Shown here piece by piece: positions 15,652 through 24,147 of a stretch of DNA of 24,512 nt (position 1 is its first letter; every line of letters begins with the position of its first letter). This DNA comes from Thermoflexales bacterium. Its GTDB lineage: Bacteria; Chloroflexota; Anaerolineae; B4-G1. The position numbers were made by a program, and so were the translations under genes. Under the pieces are notes generated by a model. It saw nothing but the letters and a program-made list of their open reading frames with translations. It was not told where the DNA came from and made no database searches. The stretch lies in NCBI GenBank assembly GCA_007118795.1, contig SKQX01000220.1, forward strand, positions 1-24,512. The letters are read 5' to 3'.

Positions 15652-15837
15652 TCAATCCCTCGATACCCGCTCCAACAGGACCAGGATGAACCACAGCCCC
15701 AGCAGCGTGGATGCACCCGCGGTCAGACAGGCCAGACCCAGAGCAGCAGCCCTCAGGCCGTAACTCAGCGCGATAGCCAACCCGCCCCCGATGATCACGA
15801 ATCCAACCACCGCCCACAGAAGTCGGTACTCCTCCAT
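15652..15837 (-). CDS. Small two-helix membrane protein, function unknown
   Basis: A 61-residue protein with two strong hydrophobic segments, about LLWAVVGFVIIGGGLAIAL and LACLTAGASTLLGLWFILVL, joined by a short basic turn, ending in the polar tail ERVSRD. I do not recognise a family. The ATG at 15837 is the conservative start. A GTG at 15906, overlapping the adenine deaminase stop by 23 bp, would add a 23-residue arginine-rich cytoplasmic arm (RRARFELSDG onward). It follows adenine deaminase closely and is probably cotranscribed. The hydrophobic pattern argues for a real gene. Confidence 0.6.
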   Translation of the reverse strand: MEEYRLLWAVVGFVIIGGGLAIALSYGLRAAALGLACLTAGASTLLGLWFILVLLERVSRD

Positions 15838-15883
15838 TCGGCGCCTGGTGCGGCGATCGGACCCCTCTCCCCCGTCACTCAGT

Positions 15884-17662
15884 TCAAACCTCGCCCTCCT
15901 GGGCACCTACTACGAACAACGGCACGATCTCGAACCGCTCCACATCGACCAGCCCCTGATCGGTCAGCCTCAACTCCGGGATCACCTCCAGGGCGAGGAA
16001 ACCCAGCGTCATCAGCGGGTCATGCAGCTCCGAACCCAGGTCGTGAGCCGCGCCCACCAGCTCATCCATCTGACGGCGGACCTGGTCCATAGGGCGATCG
16101 GCCATCAGGCCGGCAATTGGAAGCGGGACCTCGGCCAGCACCCGGCCCCCGGCCGCGGCAACCAACCCGCCCTGGAGCTCGGTCACGCGGCGCGCCGCAG
16201 TCATCATGGACCGGTCGTCGCATCCGGCGACAATCAGATTGTGGGCATCGTGGCCGACGCTCCCCGCCAGCGCGCCCCGCTCAAGGCCCAAGCCCCGCAC
16301 GAACCCGAGACCGACGTTACCCGTCCGCCCGTGTCGCTCGATCACCGCCAACTTCAGGATGTCACGCTCCGTGTCGGCGATCATCTCTCCGTGCGACACC
16401 GACATTATCTCAACCAGGTGCTCGGTGGCGATCTGATCGGGCACAACACCAATCACACGCGTTGTGACGTCACCGCCGACATCGGGTGCCGGAATGGCCA
16501 GGCTCAACTCCTCCCAGGCAACGTCGATGGTGCGGCGCACGGACTGGGACCCTGGGTCGTCCTCATCCCAGTCACCGACCAGCTCCCCATCCCGGCCTAC
16601 CAATCGCCCCCCGGCGAAAACCATCTCTGCGCGGAAGTCGAGCAGGTCCGAGAAGACGATCATGTCGGCTCGCTTGCCAGGGGCGATGCCACCGCGATCT
16701 CGTAAGCGGAACCACTCGGCCGCGTTCAGCGTCGCCATACGAATGGCCATCACCGGGTCAAGTCCCTCCGCCACAGCCAGCCGGACCAAATGGTCCAGGT
16801 GGCCCTCGTCGAGCAAGTCGGCGGGATGCCGATCGTCGGTGCAGAAACAACACCGCCGGCTGTTCTCCGCCGTCACCGCCGGCACCAGATCGCGCAGATT
16901 CCTCGCTCCCGTCGCCTCGCGGATGAAGACCCTCATCCCCAGCCGCAGCTTCTCGATCATCTCGTCGGCTGTCGTACACTCGTGATCGGACCCAGGACCG
17001 GCACCGACGTAAGCCTGGAGCCAGAGCCCGCCGACACCAGGTGCGTGGCCATCGATCACGCAGTTCCGGAAGGCCTCGATCTTCTCCACCGCCCCTGGGT
17101 CGCCCAGCACCAGACCGGGGACGTTCATGAACTCGGCCAGGCCGATGACACGCGGAAAATCCGCCAGTTCGACCAGATCGCCTGCCGTTAGTTCCGCCCC
17201 CGCGGTGGCCAGGTCCGTCGCTGGTACACACGAAGGCAACATCACGTAGAGGGTCAGACCCAGATTGCGGGCGCTCTCGAGCATATAGCGCACCCCGTCA
17301 GCGCCGCACACGTTGGCGATCTCGTGAGGATCGCTGATCACCGTCGTGGTCCCCCGAGGGAGAACCGCGCGCGCAAAATAGGGAGGGGTGACCATGGACG
17401 ACTCCACGTGAACGTGGGCATCGATCAGCCCGGGACAGACATATCGCCCGCCAAGATCGATCTCCTCCCTGGCCTCAAACGAGACGGGCCTGCCCGTCGA
17501 AAGAGTTCCAGTCGCGGCGACGCCGACAATGGTATCCTCGGCAATGACCACGTCCCCTCCGACGACCTCACCAGTGAAGACGTTGATCACCCGCCCGTTT
17601 CGGAGCAGTAGATCAGCAGCCTCGTCCCCGCGAGCGATGCTGACAAATCGAGTCAACTCCAT
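15884..17662 (-). CDS. ade: Adenine deaminase
   Basis: The 592-residue amidohydrolase has the length and motifs of bacterial adenine deaminase, which hydrolyses adenine to hypoxanthine and ammonia. The metal motif is GLIDAHVHVESSM (His83, His85), then TTTVISDPHEIANV (Asp111, His113, Glu114), GLAEFMNVPG, DGHAPG and SDHECT. CCFCTDDRHPADLLDEGH holds the late metal-binding aspartate. The C-terminal Ade-specific domain contains VGHDAHNLIVAGCDD and MTLGFLALEVIPELRLTD. The ATG at 17662 sits behind AAGGAGG at good spacing; the frame extends to 17698 without a ribosome site. It lies 74 bp after the hydantoinase-like gene and should share its promoter. Confidence 0.95.
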   Translation of the reverse strand: MELTRFVSIARGDEAADLLLRNGRVINVFTGEVVGGDVVIAEDTIVGVAATGTLSTGRPVSFEAREEIDLGGRYVCPGLIDAHVHVESSMVTPPYFARAVLPRGTTTVISDPHEIANVCGADGVRYMLESARNLGLTLYVMLPSCVPATDLATAGAELTAGDLVELADFPRVIGLAEFMNVPGLVLGDPGAVEKIEAFRNCVIDGHAPGVGGLWLQAYVGAGPGSDHECTTADEMIEKLRLGMRVFIREATGARNLRDLVPAVTAENSRRCCFCTDDRHPADLLDEGHLDHLVRLAVAEGLDPVMAIRMATLNAAEWFRLRDRGGIAPGKRADMIVFSDLLDFRAEMVFAGGRLVGRDGELVGDWDEDDPGSQSVRRTIDVAWEELSLAIPAPDVGGDVTTRVIGVVPDQIATEHLVEIMSVSHGEMIADTERDILKLAVIERHGRTGNVGLGFVRGLGLERGALAGSVGHDAHNLIVAGCDDRSMMTAARRVTELQGGLVAAAGGRVLAEVPLPIAGLMADRPMDQVRRQMDELVGAAHDLGSELHDPLMTLGFLALEVIPELRLTDQGLVDVERFEIVPLFVVGAQEGEV

Positions 17663-17736
17663 GAAGAACCTCCTTGAATCAGCCTCTTGACTGAACAACG
17701 GATCTCCATCCCTGGGCTAGTCCGCCGCAATCCCGC

Positions 17737-19116
17737 CTATAGCGGCTGTCGCACCAGGAACCGCCCCCTTCCCCTTCGTCCGCTGAATCGGCCCTGATGG
17801 TAGATGATCTCACCCCGAGAGATCGTGGCCCTGACGGCGCCACGGACGGACATTCCCTCGAAGGGCGTATAGCCGGCCGCATGATGGAGCTCATCGGCCC
17901 GGATCTCGGACTCCACGGCCGGATCATAGACCACGATGTCGGCATCCGAGCCGGGCTGCAGCGTCCCCTTGGTGGGCCAGATCCCCCACAGGCGAGCGGG
18001 GGCCGCACACAGAAGGCGGACGATGTGGCACAGAGACGTTCCTCCCCCCAGATCTCCATAAGTGAGCATCAATGGTAGCAGCGTCTCTATGCCGGGCAGG
18101 CCTCCGGGCGTCTTCCGGAAATCGTCTTGAGCCAGCTTCTGAGTGACGGTGTAATCACAGTGATCGGTGGAAACCAGGTCTACGAACCCTGCCTGGAGGA
18201 GCTTCCACAGGCCGACCTTCTCCTCCGCGTCCCGCAGAGGGGGCTGCAGGACGTAGCGCCAGGGCTCCGGCCCCTCGTAGAGTCGGTTGTCCAGAAGAAG
18301 ATACTGTGGACAGGTCTCGCAAGTGACGCGTTGCCCCCTCTCCACCGCATCGCCCACCAGGGAGACCGAGCGAGCCGTGGAGCAGTGACAGATGTGTACG
18401 GGACACCCCGCCGCCTCAGCCAGGAACAGCACCCGGTTGATCGCCTCCTGCTCAGCTAGCGGCGGCCGGGACCGACCATGGTACCGCCAGCTCGTCTGTC
18501 CCGATCTCGTAAGCGAATCAACCCGGCTGGCGACCAGGTCGTCGTTTTCGCAGTGGATCAGGGGGAGCACGCCGTGCCGAGCGGAGGTCTCCATCAGCTG
18601 CAGGATCGCAGCATCTCCGACGAAGTAATTGGGACGGTAAGTAGTATAGAGCTTGACGCTCGGGGCCCCCAGATCCGCAAGATCCGCAATCTCGTCCTCC
18701 CGATGGGGCGGCAGATCCGTAACCATCACGTGAAAGCCATAATCGATCACGGCGTCCTCCGCCTCAGTTCGACGGGCCTCCACCGCCTCTGCCAGCGTCC
18801 GGCCCGGAGACTGGGTGGCGAAATCGATCACCGTCGTCACGCCGCCGCAGGCCGCGGCACGAGTCCCGACAAACCAGTCATCCTGTGTGCGAAACCGACC
18901 TGTGTCTAGACCGACGTGCGTGTGCGAATCGATGACCCCAGGTAACACATAGCAGCCTTCGGCGTTCACTACCCGCGTATCGTGCAAAGCCGGCAGCCCT
19001 CGACCGATAGCCTTGATTCGCTCCCCTTGGGCGAGGACATCGGCCTCGACCAGGCCCTCCGGGCCCACCACGGTACCCCCTCGCACCAGTAACGTCGCGG
19101 TCGAATATTGCCGCAT
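17737..19116 (-). CDS. Hydantoinase/dihydropyrimidinase-family cyclic amidohydrolase
   Basis: The 459-residue protein has the full binuclear metal set of the family: GVIDSHTHVGLDT (His65, His67), the carboxylated lysine in PSVKLYTTY (Lys155), LIHCEND (His188), HICHCST (His244) and STDHCDY (Asp318). These enzymes open cyclic amides such as hydantoins, dihydropyrimidines or allantoin. The ring substrate cannot be told from motifs alone. E. coli ygeZ/hyuA, a neighbour of ygfK, is one plausible functional relative; allantoinase and dihydropyrimidinase are alternatives. The ATG at 19116 follows GGAGGAGGGG by 9 nt. The GTG at 19158 coincides with the expected transcription start and is rejected. 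It is the first gene of the nucleobase block. Confidence 0.9.
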   Translation of the reverse strand: MRQYSTATLLVRGGTVVGPEGLVEADVLAQGERIKAIGRGLPALHDTRVVNAEGCYVLPGVIDSHTHVGLDTGRFRTQDDWFVGTRAAACGGVTTVIDFATQSPGRTLAEAVEARRTEAEDAVIDYGFHVMVTDLPPHREDEIADLADLGAPSVKLYTTYRPNYFVGDAAILQLMETSARHGVLPLIHCENDDLVASRVDSLTRSGQTSWRYHGRSRPPLAEQEAINRVLFLAEAAGCPVHICHCSTARSVSLVGDAVERGQRVTCETCPQYLLLDNRLYEGPEPWRYVLQPPLRDAEEKVGLWKLLQAGFVDLVSTDHCDYTVTQKLAQDDFRKTPGGLPGIETLLPLMLTYGDLGGGTSLCHIVRLLCAAPARLWGIWPTKGTLQPGSDADIVVYDPAVESEIRADELHHAAGYTPFEGMSVRGAVRATISRGEIIYHQGRFSGRRGRGRFLVRQPL

Positions 19117-19163
19117 ACGCCGCACCCCCTCCTCCATCGAGCCTTTGCCCTTCCGCACACCTC

Positions 19164-19191
19164 ATGATACATGGGAAAGCACAATTCACAA
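19164..19191 (-). promoter_or_regulatory. Promoter of the hydantoinase-adenine deaminase group
   Basis: On the minus strand, TTGTGA (19191-19186), a 16-nt spacer and TATCAT (19169-19164). Transcription would begin near 19157, leaving a leader of about 40 nt with the GGAGGAGGGG ribosome site of the ATG at 19116. Confidence 0.6.
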
Positions 19192-19233
19192 TGTGACATC
19201 TCCTAGAGGAGCGAGCGGCCTGCCTGAGTTCTA

Positions 19234-19252
19234 GGTGGTGTCCCACACCACC
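19234..19252. promoter_or_regulatory. Palindrome upstream of the hydantoinase promoter (possible operator)
   Basis: A perfect 8-bp inverted repeat GGTGGTGT-CCC-ACACCACC lies about 43 bp upstream of the -35 element. It has no U-tract on either strand, so a terminator is unlikely. Its position suits an activator or repressor site, but no regulator gene is in view. Confidence 0.35.
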
Positions 19253-19525
19253 GCGGGATGGGTCCGGTCGCGGGCCGGGCTTCTCGTGGACGCGGAAGCG
19301 ACACCGGCGATGAATCGTTCGGTCAGAACCCGTGCGGAGTCGGGATTGGGTCTGGATGACAACTAACGGGCACGTTCCGCAATGGGGCATGCTCAGCAAC
19401 TCGCCAAAGGAAGAGAGGGGCCGTTCGCAGTCTGGAGTTGAGCGAGGATCGGCAGGTCGATCGCAGGACAGGCGCGTCGGAGGCGTTTTCGCCTTTGCGG
19501 GGGACCGAGGGAGCGTAGCATTCAG
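19253..19525. other. Non-coding gap between the polyphosphate cluster and the nucleobase block
   Basis: This stretch of about 270 bp separates the last polyphosphate-cluster gene from the next promoter. The only structure I see is a short stem, AGGCG-TTTT-CGCCT (19482-19495), without a U-tract. A 73-codon frame runs through it on the minus strand, but it overlaps the HD-protein end and has no ribosome site or recognisable product. I find no RNA gene here. Confidence 0.4.
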
Positions 19526-20911
19526 TCAAGCGACCAGCTGCCATCCGACCTTGAGGTCCCGGTCGAAGACTCTTTCGAAGAGGTCTCCCTTCCTTTGGGC
19601 CGCCTCCCGCTCAGGTATGGGGTACATACGCACGTCGCAGGTCACAACGATCCTGCGAGCGTCGATCTCGCACCAGAGGTCTTCGACAGCTTTTCGATGA
19701 GTGCGATCCAGGCCGTCGGCCACACGCAGAATCGCCGCCAGGATTGATACTCGATACTGATCCACTGGGGACAGCGCGGAGAAGTGATCATGCTTGTCCT
19801 TGGGAAGCGCCCCGCGGTGATAACGGGCAATGGAACCCATGATAAGTCGCTCACGCTCATCGACGGACACGTCGAGCTCGTTAAGGATCAGGCGCAGTGA
19901 AGTCTTGTGATGGCCTTGCTGCCCCTCCACCCAGCCTATGTCGTGCAGCAAGCTACCGCACCGGAGCCAGAAGTGCTCCTGCGGACCGAAGCGATGCAGC
20001 GGCTCCAATTCGTCGAACAGGCGCCGTGCCAGATAGGTCACGTGATGAGTATGACGGGCCTCGTAGTCACAGCGTTCCGCCAGCTTCACCACGGCCTTAA
20101 GTCGTCTGCGCTGCTCCCGCTCGCTCCCTGGAATAGCTTCCGTGACCGGCGCATCCCAAGTCTCAGGTGCTTCCATCACTACATCCAGGGCATAGCCCTG
20201 AATCATCATCTGGGCGAACGCGTCGGGCAATCTTTGCTTGCGGATCGCCGCCACGGCCCGGCCGACCTGATAAGCCACCCGGTGATGATGCACCTGAGAA
20301 TCGCACCCACTGGACCGTCCGAGCTCCAGGAGGGCGTAGCAAGCACGCGGATCGCCATCGTCGGGCCGACCGACGCTCCCGGTGTTGATGAAGGTCACGC
20401 CGTTCACCTCTCGTACGAAGGGTTCATGTGAGTGACCACAGATGACCAGGTCGGCCTCCACCATCGAAGCGAGCTCGCGCAGCCGTGGTTCTGGCGTGCG
20501 GGGGGTCAGATGCTCGTCGCTTGAAGCGGGGCTACCGTGGGTGAGCAGGACACCAGACCCACCTGCTCGCAGCGTCCGGTGGCAAGGAAGTGCGCTGAGG
20601 TATGCGCGGTTTGCTGGAGTCAGGACGTGATCGGCCCACTGGAACGCCAGAAACCTCTCCAACCGCTTCTTCCACCGCCACTTCCTCCGCTTCTTGTTGA
20701 ACTTCAATACCCTGAGGTCGTAGTTGCCGACAATGCTCACGGCGTTCTCGCGTCTCAGCCGCTCGATCACCTGGTTCGGGAAGGCTCCGTAGCCCACGAA
20801 GTCACCGGCGTTCCAGATGGCTTCGATTCCCTGCTGGGCCGCGTGGTGCAGAACCGCCTCCAACGCCGGCAGGTTGGCGTGTACGTCCCCGATCAAGGCC
20901 ACCCTCACCAT
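19526..20911 (-). CDS. Metallophosphoesterase fused to a Ppx/GppA-type HD domain
   Basis: The protein has 461 residues and two parts. Residues 1-200 form a YfcE-like calcineurin phosphoesterase with all metal motifs: GDVHAN (Asp9, His11), GDFVGYG (Asp37), GNYD (Asn63), THGSP (His125) and GHSH (His160, His162). Residues about 265-461 match the C-terminal HD domain of exopolyphosphatase: HTHHVTYLARRLFDEL, LLHDIGW (His323-Asp324), QGHHKTSLRLILN, IARYHRGALPK, LRVADGLDRTHR and GDLFERVFDRDLKVGW. The Ppx actin-like catalytic half is absent. The ATG abuts the ppk1 stop with no gap, behind GAGG, so translation is probably coupled to ppk1. A role in polyphosphate, nucleotide or alarmone hydrolysis is inferred from the domains and operon; the substrate is unknown. 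Confidence 0.88.
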   Translation of the reverse strand: MVRVALIGDVHANLPALEAVLHHAAQQGIEAIWNAGDFVGYGAFPNQVIERLRRENAVSIVGNYDLRVLKFNKKRRKWRWKKRLERFLAFQWADHVLTPANRAYLSALPCHRTLRAGGSGVLLTHGSPASSDEHLTPRTPEPRLRELASMVEADLVICGHSHEPFVREVNGVTFINTGSVGRPDDGDPRACYALLELGRSSGCDSQVHHHRVAYQVGRAVAAIRKQRLPDAFAQMMIQGYALDVVMEAPETWDAPVTEAIPGSEREQRRRLKAVVKLAERCDYEARHTHHVTYLARRLFDELEPLHRFGPQEHFWLRCGSLLHDIGWVEGQQGHHKTSLRLILNELDVSVDERERLIMGSIARYHRGALPKDKHDHFSALSPVDQYRVSILAAILRVADGLDRTHRKAVEDLWCEIDARRIVVTCDVRMYPIPEREAAQRKGDLFERVFDRDLKVGWQLVA

Positions 20912-23056
20912 CTACGCCTCGCCGTGCCAAACCCCTCGATGCTCGATCAACCACTGCTGCGAGTTGATCCGGGGCTCATCGTCTCCAGGCACCACCCGCT
21001 CATAGCTACCGTCCGCGAGCATCCGCCGGGCCTTCACATTGTCCTGCAGGTGGACTCTCAGAATCTGATCGCGCAGGGCCGTCTTGAGGCCGGGATCCTC
21101 AATGGGAAAGAGCGTCTCGACGCGCTTGTAGAGGTTGCGGGGCATCAAATCAGCGCTCCCTGTCAGGATCTCCTCGTCGCCGCCGTTCCGGAAATAGTAG
21201 ATGCGAGCGTGCTCCAGAAAGCGTCCGACGATGGACGTCACCTCTATGTTCTCACTCACACCCGGCACGCCCGGACGGAGACAGCAGATGCCCCGGGGCT
21301 GCAACTCCACCTTCACCCCTGCCTGAGAGGCGCGATAGAGCGCCTCAATGCAGTGTTTGTCCACCAGTGAGTTCATCTTCAGGGCGATATGGCCGTCCCC
21401 GCTCTTCTCGTGCTGCTCGATCTCACGGTCGATTCGAGCGACAATCTGCTCTGCCATCCTCCCTGGAGCGACCAGGAGCTTCCGGTACTCATCCTTCCGA
21501 GAATAGCCGGTCAAGGCGTTGAACAGGTCGGACAGATCGACCCCCAGATCGGGATCGCAGGTGAAATACCCCAGATCGGCGTAGGTCCGGGCGGTCACGT
21601 CGTTGTAGTTACCCGTGGCGCTGTGCACATAGCGCCGGATGCCGTCGCGCTCGCGGCGCACCACCAGGCAGATCTTGGCGTGCGTCTTCAGCCCCATCAA
21701 CCCGTAGACGACGTGCACACCGGACTCTTCCAACGATCGCGCCCACACGATGTTGTTCTCCTCGTCGAAGCGCGCCTTCAACTCCACCAGAACCGCGACT
21801 TGCTTTCCGTTCTCCCGCGCGTCCATCAGCGCCGCCACGATAGGGGAGTCCGGGCCCACCCGGTACAGCGTCTGCTTGATCGCCAGTACGTCCGAGTCTT
21901 TCGCAGCCTCGCGCACGAACCTCACCACCGGATCGAAGCTATCGTAGGGGTGATAGAGCAGCAGGTTATGACGGCGGATGACGGAGAAGATGCTCTCCTC
22001 CGTCGCCAGCTGCGGAACCACCGCAGGTTTGAAAGGCGCGTCCTTCAGGTCCGGTCGGTTCACTCCCAGCAACTCCATGACATCAGCCAGGCCCAGGGGA
22101 CCGCCCACAGTGTACACCTGGTAAGGGGCCAGCCCCAGGTTGGTCATCAGGACATCGCGAACCTGGTCCGGCATGGTCTCGTCGATCTCCAACCGCACCG
22201 CCGAGCCGAAATGGCGCTTCCGCACACTCTCTTCAATGGCCACCAGCAGGTCAGACGCCTCATCCTCCTCGATCTCCGGATCGGCGTCTCTGGTGACCCG
22301 GAACGGATAGGCGGCTTCGACCTCCACCCCGGGGAAGAGCATATCGAGATTGGCACTCACCACCTCCTCCAGCCAGACGAAGTGGTTCGACATCGCCTGG
22401 GCCAATCCCAGGCTCGCGTACTCGTCGGCCGTCTCCTCACTGGGTATGCGCAGCAGCCGCGGGAACGTGTTGGGCACTTTCAGCCGGGCGAATCGCCGAC
22501 CGTGTTGCACATCGTTGACCACCACCGCCAGATTCGTGCTCAGGTTCGAGATCAGGGGAAAAGGATGACCGGGATCGAAGGCCAGCGGCGTCAGGGCCGG
22601 GAATATCTCCTCCGCGAAGTAGCTGCGCATCAGCTTCCGCTGCTTGCGCTTCAGGTCATCGTAGCGGAGCACCTTGATTCCCGCATCGCGGAGCTTCGGA
22701 AGCAAGTCCTGATGCCAGCAGTCGTACTGCTCACTCAGCTGCGGCAGCAATTGCCTACGGACAGCAGCCAGCTGCTCGGCCGGGGTCATACCATCGGGCG
22801 GGGCCTTCAGCGCGCCGGCTGCCAGCTGCCGCCGCAGCCCGGACACGCGCACCATGAAGAACTCGTCCAGGTTGCTCGCCACGATGGCCAGGAACTTGAT
22901 CCGCTCCAGGAGCGGATGGCTCTTGTCGAGCGCTTCCTCCAGCACCCGCTGGTTGAACTCGGTCCAGCTCAACTCGCGGTTGATGTACAGGCTAGGGGCC
23001 TTCAAATCGATGGCATCTACCCGGTCTTGGTGCTCGGCCTTATCTTTCTTCGCCAT
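20912..23056 (-). CDS. ppk1: Polyphosphate kinase 1
   Basis: The 714-residue enzyme polymerises the terminal phosphate of ATP into polyphosphate, reversibly. N-terminal and head features are YINRELSWTEFNQRVLEEA (24-42) and FLAIVASNLDEFFMVRVSG (55-73). The PLD-like catalytic core includes AIKQTLYRV, VLVELKARFDEENN, GLKTHAKICLV with the phosphohistidine His459, and RYVHSATGNYND with His478, matching E. coli His435 and His454. C-terminal CCLRPGVPGVSENIEVTSIV and the DLMPRNLYKRVE motif are intact. The ATG at 23056 has AAGGAGCG 6 nt upstream; the frame's earlier starts back to 23185 are not supported. It follows PPK2 by 189 bp. Confidence 0.97.
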   Translation of the reverse strand: MAKKDKAEHQDRVDAIDLKAPSLYINRELSWTEFNQRVLEEALDKSHPLLERIKFLAIVASNLDEFFMVRVSGLRRQLAAGALKAPPDGMTPAEQLAAVRRQLLPQLSEQYDCWHQDLLPKLRDAGIKVLRYDDLKRKQRKLMRSYFAEEIFPALTPLAFDPGHPFPLISNLSTNLAVVVNDVQHGRRFARLKVPNTFPRLLRIPSEETADEYASLGLAQAMSNHFVWLEEVVSANLDMLFPGVEVEAAYPFRVTRDADPEIEEDEASDLLVAIEESVRKRHFGSAVRLEIDETMPDQVRDVLMTNLGLAPYQVYTVGGPLGLADVMELLGVNRPDLKDAPFKPAVVPQLATEESIFSVIRRHNLLLYHPYDSFDPVVRFVREAAKDSDVLAIKQTLYRVGPDSPIVAALMDARENGKQVAVLVELKARFDEENNIVWARSLEESGVHVVYGLMGLKTHAKICLVVRRERDGIRRYVHSATGNYNDVTARTYADLGYFTCDPDLGVDLSDLFNALTGYSRKDEYRKLLVAPGRMAEQIVARIDREIEQHEKSGDGHIALKMNSLVDKHCIEALYRASQAGVKVELQPRGICCLRPGVPGVSENIEVTSIVGRFLEHARIYYFRNGGDEEILTGSADLMPRNLYKRVETLFPIEDPGLKTALRDQILRVHLQDNVKARRMLADGSYERVVPGDDEPRINSQQWLIEHRGVWHGEA

Positions 23057-23245
23057 CAAGCGCTCCTTCGCAGGTCCAGCAGACGATGGACGAGCCACGA
23101 CGGTAGTTTCGCCCTGCCTCCCCCCTGTCGCCAAGGGAGGATTGGCGATCCGGGCACCGACCATCGTGCACGGTCCGCCATCCACCCGCCGGCACCTCGG
23201 CTGCGCTTAGCGGTGGCGGACGACGAAACGTATCCTCGCTAATCA

Positions 23246-24106
23246 TCACCTGTCCGTCGCCTGGCCCTGGGTGAGCAGGTCTCGGCGCGACGTCGTCGCG
23301 CCCCCACCGTACACCTTGGGCACGAAGCTCTGCTCGCTCATTGGAGGACGCACGTAACCCGATTCTTCCGCCCCTCTCGGCGGCAACTCCTCCAGAGGCG
23401 GCGTCAGATCTTTGTAAGGAATCAGGTTCAACAGATGAGCCATGCAGTTCAGCTGGGCGTGCTCCTGAACATCGGCATCGATGACGTACCACGGCGCCTC
23501 ATCGATATTGGTGTGGGCCATCATCGCATCCTTGGCCTTGGAATACTGCACCCAGCGTTTTCTAGCCTCCCGGTCGATCGGCGTGAGCCTCCACCGCGTT
23601 CTGGGGTCCGCCATCCACCTTTGAAAGCGCGATTCCTGCTCCTCGGCGCTCACCGACAGCCAGTACTTGATCAAGCGGAACCCTTCCCGCACCAGCATAC
23701 GCTCGAACTCGGGACACTCGTTTAGAAAGTGACGATACTCCTCCTCGGTGCAGAAGTCCATCACCCACTCCACACCGGCGCGGTTGTACCAGCTGCGATT
23801 GAAGAAGACCATCTCGCCCTTGGCCGGAAAGTGCTTGGTGTAGCGCTGAAAATACCACTGCTCCTTCTCCCGGTCGCTGGGCTTCCCCAGGGCCACCGAG
23901 CGTGCCACCCGCGGTTTCAGCCCCTGCGTGATCCGACCGATCATCTCCGTCTTGCCCGCCGCGTCGCGCCCCTCGAACAACACGATGACCCGCATGTTCT
24001 GATCCGTCACCCAGGACTGCAGCTTGATCATCTCGGTCTGCAGCCTGCGTAACTGTTGTTCGTAATACGCCTGCGTGATGACTCCGTTCTCGTCATACTT
24101 CTCCAT
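23246..24106 (-). CDS. ppk2: Polyphosphate kinase 2 (single-domain)
   Basis: The 286-residue P-loop kinase uses polyphosphate to phosphorylate nucleoside mono- or diphosphates, or runs in reverse. Walker A is EGRDAAGKT (45-53). The second nucleotide/metal motif is FFNRSWYNRAGVEWVMDFC (101-119). The lid-like GLKPRVARSVALGKPSDRE (62-80), KYWLSVSAEEQESRF and KAKDAMMAHTNIDEAPWYV segments are all family hallmarks. Whether it prefers NDP or NMP cannot be decided here; the length fits the one-domain class I/III forms. The ATG follows AAGGAGCG. A second PPK2 lies 41 bp upstream on the same strand. Confidence 0.95.
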   Translation of the reverse strand: MEKYDENGVITQAYYEQQLRRLQTEMIKLQSWVTDQNMRVIVLFEGRDAAGKTEMIGRITQGLKPRVARSVALGKPSDREKEQWYFQRYTKHFPAKGEMVFFNRSWYNRAGVEWVMDFCTEEEYRHFLNECPEFERMLVREGFRLIKYWLSVSAEEQESRFQRWMADPRTRWRLTPIDREARKRWVQYSKAKDAMMAHTNIDEAPWYVIDADVQEHAQLNCMAHLLNLIPYKDLTPPLEELPPRGAEESGYVRPPMSEQSFVPKVYGGGATTSRRDLLTQGQATDR

Positions 24107-24147
24107 GATACGCTCCTTATCCCGGCCTCCCCCGCCTGCGGTCTTCC

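Noticed and set aside
19323..19544. 73-codon minus-strand frame in the gap before the phosphoesterase/HD gene end
   Set aside because: It overlaps the end of a solid gene, has no ribosome site, and its product resembles no protein.
21389..23242. 617-codon open frame on the plus strand opposite ppk1
   Set aside because: It is the antisense shadow of a well-supported PPK1. The product has low-complexity, His/Gln/Arg-rich composition and no motif; long antisense frames are common in GC-rich genes.
23040..23246. 68-codon minus-strand frame filling the gap between PPK2 and PPK1, starting just after the PPK2 stop
   Set aside because: Its position is suggestive of coupling, but AGG sits only 2 nt from the ATG, the Arg/Gly-rich product shows no fold or motif, and it overlaps the ppk1 start. 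Conservation in relatives would be needed to revive it.
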